Shown here one piece after another: positions 23,784 to 35,400 of a DNA stretch of 64,000 nt. The first letter of the stretch is position 1, and every line of letters starts with the position of its first letter. This stretch comes from Chrysoporthe austroafricana. Taxonomy: Eukaryota > Ascomycota > Sordariomycetes > Diaporthales > Cryphonectriaceae. A program made the position numbers and the translations under genes. The stretch is taken from assembly GCA_001051155.2 (NCBI GenBank), contig JYIP02000008.1:1922001-1986000 (forward strand), given 5' to 3'. The notes below the pieces were generated by a model that saw nothing but the letters and a program-made list of their open reading frames with translations, was not told the DNA's origin and did not search any database.

Positions 23784-25363
23784 TCATAACTCACTGGACT
23801 GACGGGGGATGCATCTGACACGTGCAGCAGGCATGGCTATCCAGCTGCTATCATCTCTTGCCTTAGTATCGCCCCCATCTGTCTCAAGTACAAGCTCGTA
23901 CCTGTCTAGAAGCTCAACAAGAACAAGGCGAAGCAGGATATCTGCCACATATTTTCCAAGGCATTGTCTGGGGCCAAAGCCGTACCTCCAGTACCGATAC
24001 CGCAGATTTTGGTCCCGCCCGCCCTTCCAGCACGTGAGCCATCTTTCTGGCCGATAAATCTCGGAGTCCTCACCCCAGACAGTATCCAGCACATTGAGTG
24101 CATAAGAGTCCACGATGAAATTGGTACCCGGCGGGACTCTGTAACCACTCACGATACGTTCTGTCTGAGGTGCCTGCGGAACTGAGAAGGACGCCAGCGG
24201 GCGAAGTCTCCCAGACTCCCGCACTGCAGCTGCCAAGAATGATTCCCCATCACAGATATAGTCTTTCCAACACTTGCTTTCTCGCCGAATTCTAAGAACC
24301 TCCTTTCTGATACCGAATTGGGTACTCCTGTCCCCAGCCACAAGAACCACGGCCCAACCGATAGCTCCAGCTGTCACGTCGAGGTTGGCGAAAAGAATCT
24401 CGTCCAGAGTCTGCAAAGTCGCAATCCTGTCAAGCTCACCACAGCAAACAGCATCCATCATCTTTCGGGCAGGCGTGGACTTGGAGCTATCTCCCGCTGC
24501 TATTGCATCCACGGATCTCTCGAATTTGGTTTGGAACTAGTGTAGTTCTCGGTTTGTTCTACTTGGGATAAATCGACTCCAGGAAAATCTGGTCACGGGG
24601 TCTGTGAAGGCCTTCATCAATAGCCTTTCGCGGATTGGCAGCAGACGATGCATATCGGAAGCCTGGTGAGCCGTCAGCGGACCAAAGAGGATTTGCGCAA
24701 TGGCGCCGAAAGCCGCTTCTCGTAGATCTTTGGATGCATTTAGCACACCAGTCTGAGATATCCCTGGGGCCAGGCTGTCCAAGACGGCACGGATATGCTT
24801 CTCCGCGAGCACAATGTATGTACTCGCCCGCTTGAATGTGAATGCTGGAGCAAGGTGGACGTGTAGCTGCTCTCGATGCAAACCATTTGCTTCTCCGATG
24901 CAGGATCCCAAAAGCTGGCCAAATAGCCACCCCGAGTTGTTAAAATGTGCCTTTTTGTGCTTGTCCGAGTCGGTGAAGACAACTCGAACATCTTCCGGCC
25001 GAGTAATGACTCTGTTGCTCAATGCATCAGCTATACCGTAAGTACCTCAAGACATTGCACGATGAAGTGTTTGCTGCAGAGGAATGTAGTGTACGTACAT
25101 TTCATCGTGCATTCCTGACCAGATACGGTAGATGTGACCGTGATTCTTATGCCATGTTTTGCTTGCTTTAAGCCCGTTGAGAAATTTGGCCACATCTCCC
25201 TGCCCGTTGGGAAAACGCCATGGGCATGTTGGCAGTGTATGTTTTCCATGTATGGTTCGAATTGGGCGCGTATGAATAAGAATATGCTGCACACACTCAA
25301 GTCAACCAACAGTCCTCCTTCACCGAGTACAGTCGGGACAAGCTCGCTGGTTGATGAGAACAA
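23784..25363 (-). pseudogene. Cytochrome P450, apparently damaged (nonsense codon and N-terminal frame break)
   Basis: A haem-thiolate monooxygenase, similar in kind to P450s of ETP clusters (GliC-like). The main exon (25011-23784) contains the I-helix region NLDVTAGAIGWAVV, the K-helix ESGRLRP (ExxR) and the haem loop YGFGPRQCLGK. An upstream exon ending at 25099 gives the proline-rich hinge and ...GQGDVAKFLNGLKASKTW. The intron is 25012-25098 (GTACGT...AACAG). Two defects are seen. An in-frame TAG at 24537-24539 interrupts otherwise conserved reading (TNRELH-stop-FQTKFERS). Near 25230 the hydrophobic anchor and the hinge are in different frames, with no ATG-initiated frame that joins them. 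A CAG-to-TAG or TCG-to-TAG change would explain the stop. Unless the sequence has errors, the gene is inactive. Confidence 0.75.
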
Positions 25364-25662
25364 TGATGCAGGGCTTTAACTGACATTCACAATGTTGGAC
25401 GCCAAGTCAATTGAATTGTATAACAAGACATAAAGGACCACGACAAATAACAATATCGATGCGGAGTTAATCTCCAATGGGAGAATATTCAACATCTTGA
25501 GATACACGGAAAGAGCTGCCACACTGAAGTTTATGACGAAATTCAGTCTGCATCAAATACCACCATGAGCAGTGAGTGACTGATTTCTCGGCCTTCGGAA
25601 GCCGCAAAGCCATTTGATCGATTATCGATATATCAAACAATTGGGCTTCTAGGTCATACATG

Positions 25663-25739
25663 TACTTACTCAGTACTTACTCAGAACTTACTCAGAACTT
25701 ACTCAGAACTTACTCGGAACTTACTCAGAACTTACTTAG
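25663..25739. repeat. Seven tandem 11-bp repeats (consensus AACTTACTCAG) in the P450/aminotransferase promoter region
   Basis: Seven uninterrupted units of 11 bp. The first two read TACTTACTCAG, the fifth ends CGG and the last ends TAG. The array lies between the divergent P450 relic and the aminotransferase. Each unit contains TTACTCA, which resembles Yap1/AP-1-type half sites (TTAC...). A regulatory role is only a guess. Confidence 0.8.
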
Positions 25740-25826
25740 TCTCCTGTAGTCATTATCAGTGTGCTCCCAGGTCGCACGTAAGCAGCAGTACATGCCAACC
25801 ACAATGATTTGCGATGAAACGCCTAA

Positions 25827-25837
25827 TCGGCCACCGA
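25827..25837. promoter_or_regulatory. TCGGN3CCGA site (TCGGCCACCGA), candidate cluster-regulator binding site
   Basis: A palindromic 8-base motif with 3-bp spacer in the divergent promoter between the P450 relic and the aminotransferase. It matches the motif reported for ETP cluster regulators (SirZ/GliZ type) and the looser AflR consensus TCGN5CGA. A near match (TCGGAAGCCGC) is at 25595. Confidence 0.55.
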
Positions 25838-26292
25838 TCTGGCCTGTTTACTGTACGAAGTAAGCCCGAGTAAATGGGATCTATGGTTTCGAGAGACCAC
25901 CCTAGCCATTGCACGAAGATAAGAGGTTGTTCAGATAGATAGAGGCGGAGAAATTTAAGACCTGCTAACGGCAATGTGAGACCAGAGCAAGCCAACCACC
26001 AGACTTGCTTGCAAAGCTATTTTAGAAATTTCTTTTGAGTTCTAGGTCCTTTCTCCACCAGAGTTTATTTACACAACCTGAGGAAGGTTGTGAAATGACG
26101 TTAAGAGTGAGAAGAAATCAAGACTGCATCGATCGACCGGGGCCCGGAAGGTGTCTAGATACTAATTTGATATTACTTATTTAGTAAACAGCCGAGCATG
26201 CATAGTCTATCTGATCAGTAAGATCACCTGTGAAAATTACAGACACGAAATTTCCTTGCGTTATTACTCCCAAGCCAGTCACAATTCCAATA

Positions 26293-27690
26293 ATGTCATC
26301 CAACGAAGCACAGTACGGTTTCATATCTGGCCGAGGCTGGTCCAATGTCAAGGATATTATGCCTAAAATTCGGTCTGCCGTTAAGGACCGGAAGCAGCAA
26401 TACAGGCAGCAAAATTCCATCGGTTCAACGACAGGACAAATCAGTTCTGCACCTATTGATCTTTCGACATCGGAAAACTGGCTGCTCCGCGACGAGATGC
26501 TAGAACTTTGTCGGCAAGGGGTCGCGAATCACCTTGATCCGCACCACCTAAGTTATCCAGGCGGACTTGCTGGAGACCCTGAGCTCCTATCATCTGTGGC
26601 GGAGTTTCTCAACGAGAACTTCAAGCCACACAGCCCTGTCACAGAAGAGCAATGCGTTGTTGCCCCTGGTGCGGCAGGCTGTTTAGATGCTTTAGTCTAC
26701 CAGATCTGCGATGCGGACGAAGGAGTCTTGATCCCAGCACCATGTTGGAATGCATTCGACTTTATTCTGCGCGCACGAACTACCATCAAAGTCATTCCCG
26801 TCGTCGCCAAGACCCTTGATCAATGTCTAACGGTAGCCTTACTCGACGCATTGGAGGAGGCCATCGCCAATGCCGAGTGCAGAGTGCGAGCACTGCTCCT
26901 TGTGAACCCAAACAACCCCCTGGGCTGCTGTTACCCACAAGAGGTCCTTGAAAAGTGTCTCCAGTTCTGTGAGCGGCATGACATCCATTTCATATCAGAT
27001 GAAATTTACGCCTTAACGTCGTACCGAACCTCTGATGTTGCTGAGGAAGACAAATTTGTTTCCGTCCTGTCAATGGATCTCTCAGCCTTGTCCTGCAAAC
27101 TTTCCAGGGTCCATGTTGTCTGGAGCATTAGCAAAGATCTTGGCCTCAATGGCCTACGTATGGTATGTGCGAATGTCCTCCTTGTTCGAGGAAATAATTC
27201 GCTAAGAAGATTACAGGGATGCCTCGTGACTCAGAACAACGACATCATCAGGACAGCAGCAGCATTGTTCGCAACTACTACCGTGTCGTCTCTTACGGCC
27301 GTGGCTGTTACTCACATCTTCAGATCTCCACAGATCAAAAGCTTGATCCAGGAGAACTCGGGACGCCTCGGACGTGCTTATGAAATGCTTACGGCAGTAC
27401 TACGAAAACGTGGCGTTGGGTATTTTCCGGCCAATGCTGGGCTCTACGTGTTTGTGCGGATTGCGCCAGAGGCACAAACCTGGGAGGACGAAGCTGTTGC
27501 TGTACAGAATCTAAAGCATGCCGGTTTACTTGTTAGTCCTGGGCGGGGATACCACACACCGGATACATCCAAAGGCTGGGCACGTGTTGGATTTTCCTTG
27601 CCTCCAGACAAAATGTTGCAGGCTGTTGATCGACTGGATGATTTTTTTCTTGTCCAGAGCAGCGTGCAAAGGGTCCACCATACAAGCTAA
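26293..27690 (+). CDS. ACC-synthase-like PLP enzyme, GliI-type C-S lyase/aminotransferase (465 aa)
   Basis: A pyridoxal-phosphate fold-type I enzyme. In ETP pathways this family (GliI, SirI) cleaves the C-S bond of cysteine-derived adducts to leave the thiol. Uninterrupted frame; the first ATG is at 26293 (the frame is open upstream, but only with GTG). Visible are SYPGGLAGDPEL near the N-terminus, APGAAGCLDALVYQICDADEGVLIPAPCW, the substrate-orienting NPNNPLG, SDEIYALTSY and the Schiff-base motif WSISKDLGLNGLR (Lys codon at 27133). C-terminal GLYVFVRI and LVSPGRGYH are also typical. Length fits the family. It is divergent from the P450 relic across a promoter with tandem repeats and a TCGGN3CCGA site. 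No damage seen. An ordinary kynurenine-type aminotransferase is less likely, given the neighbours. Confidence 0.85.
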   Translation: MSSNEAQYGFISGRGWSNVKDIMPKIRSAVKDRKQQYRQQNSIGSTTGQISSAPIDLSTSENWLLRDEMLELCRQGVANHLDPHHLSYPGGLAGDPELLSSVAEFLNENFKPHSPVTEEQCVVAPGAAGCLDALVYQICDADEGVLIPAPCWNAFDFILRARTTIKVIPVVAKTLDQCLTVALLDALEEAIANAECRVRALLLVNPNNPLGCCYPQEVLEKCLQFCERHDIHFISDEIYALTSYRTSDVAEEDKFVSVLSMDLSALSCKLSRVHVVWSISKDLGLNGLRMVCANVLLVRGNNSLRRLQGCLVTQNNDIIRTAAALFATTTVSSLTAVAVTHIFRSPQIKSLIQENSGRLGRAYEMLTAVLRKRGVGYFPANAGLYVFVRIAPEAQTWEDEAVAVQNLKHAGLLVSPGRGYHTPDTSKGWARVGFSLPPDKMLQAVDRLDDFFLVQSSVQRVHHTS

Positions 27691-28648
27691 TTGTGCTCCA
27701 ACCGAAAATGATGGAAGGATTGCTCGGACAATTTATTTGCCGGCAACTACAATCTACTTTTCCAATGTCCATGTATTTTTTGGGAGGTTCCTCACTACAC
27801 CACATATATCGTTTGTCGACAGGCTTGTTCCAATAGTCCCTTGGCTGCTGAGCACCGAAGATGACCCTTTTAAGCAAGACTCAATCTAGTGTCAATGTCG
27901 CTTGAAAAGGTAGCATGGCCGGCTCCGATAATGAGAACATGGCTGATACTATTCATAGCCGACTGCAAAGATTGACTCAATCCTCGTGATGTGCTGAGTG
28001 ATCAGCATTTCTTAGAGCGTACTAGGGGGAAGCTGTATTCCACAAAATCATCTCGCAAATTTGCCTCAAGCATTGTACGCTTATCCCCAATCTCGCCCAC
28101 CGAGCTCCAGCTTGCGAATGGAATTCTCTCGATCTAGTGACCGGCCTGATACGTGCGGTTCAGGTAGGGATTCGGACGGGCAAAGAGAAAGACCCACATT
28201 AAGTCTGTTGAACGGCGGTTGATTCAGCAACCCGTACCGCTACGAGCCGGGCACCGAGAGATAATTTGGGCCCACTTTCGGAGCCCATTTCAAGCAGTTT
28301 CACGGGGCCCGTTCCTCCGGTCGCAATAAGTCGTGCCAGAGGTCCGAGAAACAGGCGAAGGGTTGTCTAGGTTGAGAATCGCGAAGCATCAAGGCAGGTG
28401 GACGCGCAAACCCTGCCTTGTTATTGGTATAGAAGGATTTCCAAATTTCGGAAGACCGCAATCGAATCTCACAACTCCGGTAGCGAGACCTCGTAGAAAA
28501 TAATTCTATCCAAATGGTGATGATCTAATATCCTAGGACGACCATCAATTGAACACGTCGTGTCGTTCGTTTGATCTCTACGGATTTGGACGCTTCTCCC
28601 TGTCCCGTCTCTTCGACTTCTGCCACTGCACCTCATTGCTGTGTAATC
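27691..28648. other. Intergenic region, no gene recognised
   Basis: About 950 bp between the aminotransferase stop and the methyltransferase ATG. Only short frames, and no protein similarity noticed. It presumably contains the terminator of the former and the promoter of the latter. Confidence 0.45.
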
Positions 28649-30003
28649 ATGGATGGCGTGTTGACTGATTTGTACACCTCTCTCCAGTGGTCTGTGGATG
28701 TCTTGAGAAATGGGCAAGAGGGCAAAGACATTTACGAGGCTCTTCACGATCACGACAAACTTCCTAGACGGGATATCTATGACCAGTGTGCGAAAACTGT
28801 CGACTTGCTACACGAGGCCATACAGTTGCTTCAGCCAAGCACGCTTGTCCTGGCCGACTTCTTCTTCGGATACTCCAAAACTAAGTGTCTCTGCGCTGCT
28901 GTTGAGCTCGATAATCCTGGCATCCTGAGGGATGGACCCAGATCAATCGAGTCTATTGCAACCCAAAGCGCTGGGCGCCCAGACCGGCTGCGTCAAGTGA
29001 TGCGCTTCCTAGTGAACCAGTAAGCCTCGCTTAATACACTTGCTAGATAATTATCACCATTCGCTAAAACAAAGAAAACACTTCTCATAGTGGCGTGTTT
29101 GCGTGGGACCAGAATACCGGCCTATTTTCTAACAACCGAACATCAACTTTGTTGCTCAAGGACCACTGGACTCAGTGGCATAACTGGATCGACCTTTACG
29201 GGAACCAGTTCTACGACATCGCACGCGGCATACCTACAGCGTGCAAGGCTGGTTCCGAACGCAACGCTGCACAACATACCTTCGACACGGACAAGGACAT
29301 GTTCGCCTACTTTCAAGAAAGAGGCTGGGTGCCTCAATTGCACAAGACATTGACAGGGGGTGCTGCTGCTCAAGCACCAGGAATTCTGGCGGACTACGAC
29401 TGGTCAGCCCTGGGTGGATCAATCTTCTTGGACGTGGGCGGCGGCACTGGTGGTCTCGTTGCTTTGATTCTGCGAGCACATTCCAGCATACGCGGCGCAA
29501 TCCTTGACCTGCCTCGCGTGATTGAGGGAGCCAGAGCCAACTTTCATGCCTCAGATGGAATTTACGCTGATGTCGGGTCACAAGTTGACAGATCGGACCT
29601 CATTCCTGGGGATTTTTTGAAAGAAATCCCAGAGTTTGAGATATACACCATGAAGTGGTGCTTGCACGATTGGGATAACACCAAAGCTATCACCGTGCTT
29701 CGCAACATCCGCAGGGCTATCAAGATATCGCCCAAAAGCCGACTCATCATTCTCGAGTCCATCCTAGCTGATGGTCGGATCGGACACTTGACGGGCTATG
29801 CCGATATCAACATGATGTCAACAGCGCATAGCGGCCAGGAGAGGGATGAAGCTCAATGGCGGACACTCGCGCAGCAGACTGGGTGGGACCTGAAGGATAT
29901 CTACCCCCTGAGAAACTCTTGGCCTTGGGCCATAGAACTGACCCCAGCAGTCTCATCTGCAGATGCCAATGGACATCAGCATGCGGCTGCTTGCTTGCGT
30001 TGA
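28649..30003 (+). CDS. SAM-dependent O-methyltransferase, GliM-like (427 aa)
   Basis: A plant/fungal-type O-methyltransferase (Pfam Methyltransf_2 architecture) that would methylate a hydroxyl of the metabolite scaffold. Exons 28649-29019 and 29091-30003; the 71-bp intron (GTAAGC...CATAG) joins RFLVN to HGVFAWD in frame. The start is the first ATG in the frame (28649). The SAM-binding glycine motif is FLDVGGGTGG; the acidic loop and the MKWCLHDWDN motif with the catalytic-type histidine (LHDW) are present. The N-terminal half is the dimerisation domain (residues 1-150). It follows the aminotransferase in the same direction. No damage seen. Which position is methylated cannot be told. Confidence 0.85.
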
Positions 30004-31589
30004 GGCCCGGTGCTTTGCGACCCTGGACAGGTGATGGCGTGCGTTAATTGAAAATGAGGGCTTTTCTACTAGCAAGACGGAAAATATATACATGTGTACC
30101 AATTTTATGGTTAGCTCGCTTGTAACGGTTTACCAATCGCCATTAGAGAAGATATAATTATTGGCTAGCAATTCTAACTTTACGCATTGAAATTACTGAT
30201 AGCACTTTGCCAATTGTCTCAAATGAGTTTACTACCCGGGCTAATATATTTACTTCCGCAAGTGCATTAGAACCTCACGATATCTGGTTTATGTATCTAT
30301 TTATACATACATTCAAGTCCACTTTAGCCATTAGGACGTCACTATCCCCCAGATGACATGTTTTGCTTCGATCCCCCCTGCTCTATTTTCTTCTTCAACA
30401 CTGGCTAGAGTCGAGTAGTCGGATACCAGAAAACCGCAGCTTAGTGATTCTTTGAGCTACAGGAGTTTTGAACCTCGTTCTATGACTACTCTTCGCGTTA
30501 TGGCCATTTCCGCCGAAAGGGAGTCGCTGGAGAAACACATTTCCCATACCACGCGAGTCACTCTATAAAGTGGTGGACAGTTCGGCAGCCGATACTCCGC
30601 CCGGTGAGCGTAGTGCGGCCACCGACACCAGTCTAGAACATGTCGAAGAAAGCATGGAAGCCGCGGTCACAGGTGGCTGACCATTAAGGGTTGCTAGAGA
30701 TTCCTACCATAGCGCGTTCCGCCTCTTTTTCCCGGTGTGCTCCTGTTCGCTATTAGCAATTTTGGCGTGGCTGCCGCCAAAGAGATCTATCGGACCGACC
30801 CTAAGGTCAGGTGGTACGGAGATTGATACGTGGTTTCGTCTAAACCCCCACCAAGAAAGAGATCGTCAAAGAGGTCCTCTGTCAATTACACAGCCGGACG
30901 TTCCGCTGTCTCACACTTGGCTTAGATGGCGCCGACTTGGTTGACCACTCAAGTTGCGGGCTTGCTTCGCCGAGACACTGGCACTTTTTACAGTGGTATT
31001 TGAGACAATGGGTGGCGGAAATTACGTCCAGCAGTCTTTGCACTAGATGGAAGAGGTAGGGTTGATATCATCGACGGGAGACGTCAAAAGATCCCAATTA
31101 GCGCGCAGAATTATGATCACGACGTTGGAGCTGCTGGCACACTGCTTATACGCCACCCCGCAGAGATATTGTTCCATATGGACGACAACAGTAACCATCT
31201 CTTGTTCCTCAACCTTGCCCCAGATTACTTTTGGGACGTCAAGTTCTTCTCGATGCGATGTGTCTTGACAGCGAGAACACTGAGTGCTGGGTATAGTCCA
31301 ATCCAAGCATTTTCATCTAAACACTTTGAGAACACCTTTTTACAAGGCTGAGGTATGAGTAAACTAGCAAAGAGAGCTCGTACAACTTGAGAGTGGTCTG
31401 GGGTGAGCGAGGGTGCTTGGGCTTTAATGAAGGTCGGCATTGAGACTAGCCGTGATAAATGTTTAGGATCCAATTGTAAACTTTCTGTTGACAAATTTTA
31501 TGTGCCAGAGTTATCATCGCACTCATCCTCAGACATACAAGGACAATGCGGCCGCGTAATCGGCTTCACAAGCATTTGAGCCCCCACAG
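30004..31589. other. Region upstream of the NRPS, gene remnants possible
   Basis: No complete gene. Several frames of 60-90 codons occur on both strands, but none gave a confident family match. The stretch between 30720 and 30830 reads like a protein fragment (hydrophobic LFPGVLLFAISNFGVAAAKE, then stops). The region lies where the first adenylation domain of a GliP-type NRPS could once have been, but no adenylation motif (TSGTTG, YGPTE, GRxDxQ) was found. Confidence 0.4.
30582..30592. promoter_or_regulatory. TCGGN3CCGA site (TCGGCAGCCGA)
   Basis: Exact palindromic match to the ETP-regulator motif, downstream of the O-methyltransferase and 1.9 kb upstream of the NRPS start. Identical spacer (CAG) to the site at 56131. 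It may be a leftover promoter of a lost gene or act on the NRPS. Confidence 0.5.
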
Positions 31590-32127
31590 CTACCACATGT
31601 CAAAGAGAGAAACGCCTGCCTCGAGGACCAGTTCACAAATATAGCCACGATCAAAGACTGGAGCGAAAACGAAGTCATGAATAAGGAACAAACGAAGAAC
31701 TACTCCTCGTACAGCCAGCACAGCCCATACAGGCGCTAGCCCATCGGTCCCCGTGGTATCCTTGGTCACCCGTTCAAGCAGAACCATGGTGGGCCGAAGA
31801 CAGGTTTTGCTGCCTATCGAGGGCCGAGACTGAAGAAGATACCAAATACGTAGGTTGGTTGACGAGATATAGTTTGTGTTTTTCAGGCAAGCTAATATGA
31901 TCCGCGCCATCCACATGCAGCTTCGTATACCAGAGACTAGGTCGTCCTTCTAGCCTTCTCTGCATCTCGGTATCAAAGAAGACAGCCTCAATGTAGGCGC
32001 CGTGCTCTTCTAGGGCCCTCTGAATGGCGGAATCGAGGCTGGAGGGACAATCTATACATTCAATTATCTGAAACGAACTTATCTTGGTTGATGAGATGCA
32101 TACTGCCTCAGATATAAAGAGTCGCAC
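31590..32127 (-). pseudogene. Relic of a gamma-glutamylcyclotransferase (GliK-like) paralogue
   Basis: Minus-strand translation in two overlapping frames aligns with the second half of the intact gene at 56339-57208. Shared landmarks in order are RPS..WY/RYM, GADHISLP versus GAEEAMMP, QPTY versus IPVY, PSIG, then ERVTK versus ERITK, AP.W, VR.VV, HDF..AP and RG. The first half of the match is in one frame and the second in another (change near 31850), so there is a frameshift. The N-terminal YGSN catalytic region was not found. This indicates a second, decayed copy, or a fragment duplicated and inverted during cluster rearrangement. Confidence 0.65.
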
Positions 32128-32492
32128 TATTGCATTGCTCGATGGCAGTGAAGGAGGGCTCGGAAAAAGGTAAGCTAAGAGAGAAAGCTACGAGCTTCCA
32201 ACCTAGAATCGACAGTGCTATTGTGAACCCTGGTAAAATCCCCGGCTGTCAGTAAATTTGGCTATGCTCATATTAGAGCCGTCAGCAAAAGACCGCAGCT
32301 CGTCAGTTATGGTGGTGCCGGTGGCCCGGCTCCCGACTCCCTCAAGACTCTCTTCGGTGGCGAGGCGAGGCGGGTCCTATCAAAGACTCTGGCAGTCCCT
32401 GGCAGCCAATGTCCTATTTATTTTCAAGACTTGTCCAGTCACTGCCCGGTGCGTAGTTGCACCGGAGGGTGACAAAGAACGACGCCGGCACC

Positions 32493-35400
32493 ATGGCAAC
32501 TCCCTCACCAATCGAAAGAATGCAAGAGGCCATCCTCTCGGAGATTCTGCGAGTCCTGCAGATCAGCAGCTCACGCATCTATATGGACCTGAACTTTATC
32601 GGAAACGGCGGCGACTCAATCCACGCGCTGAGGTTATCAACCGCTTGCAAATCGCTAGGCTTCCGTATCAGTGTGTCGGCCATCCTTCAGGCAGCAGACT
32701 TGAACGAGCTCGTTTCGTTAGCGGGCACCTGCGTTCAGGACCCGGCGGAACACCCAAGTTACAATACACAATTGACCACTACGAAGAACATAGGAATCAC
32801 CGACAATGTCCTGCTCTCGCCTCCTCTCGTCTCTGCTGTTACCGAGACGCAGAGGAACTTCCTCCTTCCGACCAGCGAACGGCGCATACCCAACGTTATC
32901 CGCTACATCACAGAGTGGCCCATATCGCAGCTGCAGGGGTTGAAACGGGCGTGGATGGCGGCTCTAGCTTCCGAGCCAATCTTCTCTTCTGAGCTCATCG
33001 AGTCCGGTGACTCATGGTATCTGCAAGAGAAGAGACACTTCGTTGAGCCGGGATGGCGGGAAGTCCTAGTGAAGGATGAGTTTGACTGCATGGGCACGGT
33101 CACCATGGAGTCCTCGCAGACCGAATTTCAGCTAAATATGGCCTTCACTGTGGTTTTCCCGGCGGAATCCCGGCTGAATCCCACCTGCACAGTCATATGT
33201 ACGTCTTCCTGATGATGAATAGCACACTGCCTTAGGAGAAGTAACAACCGCGGCAGTCTTGCTACAGAAACACAGTGCTGACTGGGCCATGGATAGGGCA
33301 AGTGCATCATGCATTGGTTGATGGATTCTCCCGTGATATCTTGCTGCGCAAGGTAGATATCCTCTTACAGGGCGGCACCGTTGAAAAAGGCCCCAGCTTC
33401 GCAGCATTCTCAGACAACCTTCGAATGTATCAATCCTCGCGGAGTGAAGATGCCAAGGCCTTCTGGAGACAAGAGACCGAACAGTACGGCACTGGTGGAG
33501 CGAGCCTGGGACTGCCGCCGCCTGCTGCTGTATCACAGCGTTGTTGTCCCGAGGAGAGTCTTACCTTGGACTTTCCGCAGGTGCGCCTGCGGACGGCTGC
33601 TGGCGTGCTACGTGTCAGTATCGCGTCTCTCTACTACACTGCCTGGGCCATGACGCTTTCGTCCATTTGCGATTCCAATAATGTCCGATTCGGCGTGGTT
33701 CTGTCTGGTCGCAACGTGCCCATTCCAGATGCCGATACTGTTGTCGGCCCACTCATCTCCATGTTGCCCTTGAGTATCAAGATCGAGTCGTCAACAACAT
33801 GGACGACTTTCGCGAAGAACATGCACCTGCGCATCTCAAGACTATCTGAGTACTCGTGGACGCTACCAGAGCATGGATACTCTCGAGACTACACCAGTGC
33901 TCTCAGTGTCCAGATTGACGACGCCGACGACGCCACTCCGACCCTGCGCTCCAGGGCATGGTCCACGGCCACCACCTATTTTCCATCCCAGATCCCATTG
34001 AGCATCTCTGTCGAAGCAGGGGGGCGTGTCTGTCTGCAGTATGACACTGCAAAGATCAGTCGCTTCACTGCTGAGAGCATCTCTGCTATCTTCTCTAACG
34101 CCCTTGCTATCATCGCCGACACCCTGGATCGGAATGGGGACCATCACCCTGCTGTCGACATGATCCCGCACTCGATGGACGGCTGGCTTCGTATGCAGTC
34201 CCAGTGCTTGTCGAGGCGCACCATGGAAATATCTGAGGTGTCAGATCTAGTGTCACTATTTAGGCGTGCGGCAGACAGTGGCCCAGCTGATCTTGCCGTG
34301 GAGAAGGCCGGCTCGGAATTGCTATATGCAGAATTGCATCACATGAGTGACTGCGTCGCGCAAAGCATCCAGCACCACGTCTCTCCTCACGACGTTGTTG
34401 GTGTCTATGCAGACCGCAGTCTGAACTGGATTGTCGCGGTTTACGCTGTCCTCAAGGTCGGTGCCGTTTATTGCCCCTTTGCCAGGGATCTGCCACCCAG
34501 GGCTCGCGATGAGCAGTTTGAGATTGCCAGAGCCAAGGTCCTTTTATTTCCAGGGTCCGCCAGCAACAATGATCAAACCATACCAGCAGGCTGTCAAACA
34601 TACTTTTCAGTGGCTGACATACTAGCTGCTGAAGAGGGTCTCAACACCGTCACGACAAGACGATATCAGCCCTTTCAAGGACCACGCATACAGCCGCAAG
34701 ATCCAGCTTACATATGTTTTACATCCGGTTCATCAGGAAAGCCCAAAGGTGTAGTCTGCAAACACAACAGTCTTGTTGCATTTCAGCGCGATTTCGATGT
34801 GCGTCTTCGCTCGAGACCCGGCTGGAAGATCGCCCAGATCATGTCGCCGTCTTTTGACGGGAGTATTCATGAGATCTTCTCTACCTTATCATATGGTGCT
34901 ACGCTAGTATTGCCTCATAATAATAATGATCCCCTCGAACACCTAAGACACGTGGACGCAGCAGTCCTAACCCCGACTGTTGCCAGTGCGCTTCAGCCCG
35001 AAGCCCTAGGCCGGCTCAGCACGGTATATCTTGTTGGTGAGGCCGTGCCACAGCACCTCTGCGATATCTGGGCTTCTCGGATGACTGTCTTCAACATGTA
35101 CTGGCCAACTGAAGCCACGTGCGGCGCTACCATTGCGCGTCTGCTGCCTAATATGCCCGTCAACGTCGGCCGACCCAATCCCTCCTCAAGAGTCTACGTG
35201 CTCGACCGAAGGCACAATCTGATCCCTCCAGGTATCGTGGGTGAAGTCTTTCTTGCTGGCGTCCAAGTGTCAAAAAGCTATCTAGGCCTGGGAACCATCA
35301 CCAGCACGCGGTTCCTGGACGACACAGTATGCCCGACTCTACAAGAGTCCATGTACAAGACTGGCGATCGTGGATTCTGGAATGAAGCCGGACAACTGCA

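Noticed and set aside
24512..24600. Small intron that would remove the TAG in the P450
   Set aside because: The only GT-AG pairs ending at this TAG give introns of 26 or 41 bp and would delete conserved residues.
25663..25739. CRISPR-like repeat array
   Set aside because: Units are 11 bp and contiguous without spacers; the organism is a fungus.
32258..32460. Possible A10-like tail (ARLPTPSRLSSVARR) of a lost adenylation domain before the NRPS
   Set aside because: Only a loose resemblance in one frame with stops before T1; no other adenylation core motif nearby, so not listed as a feature.
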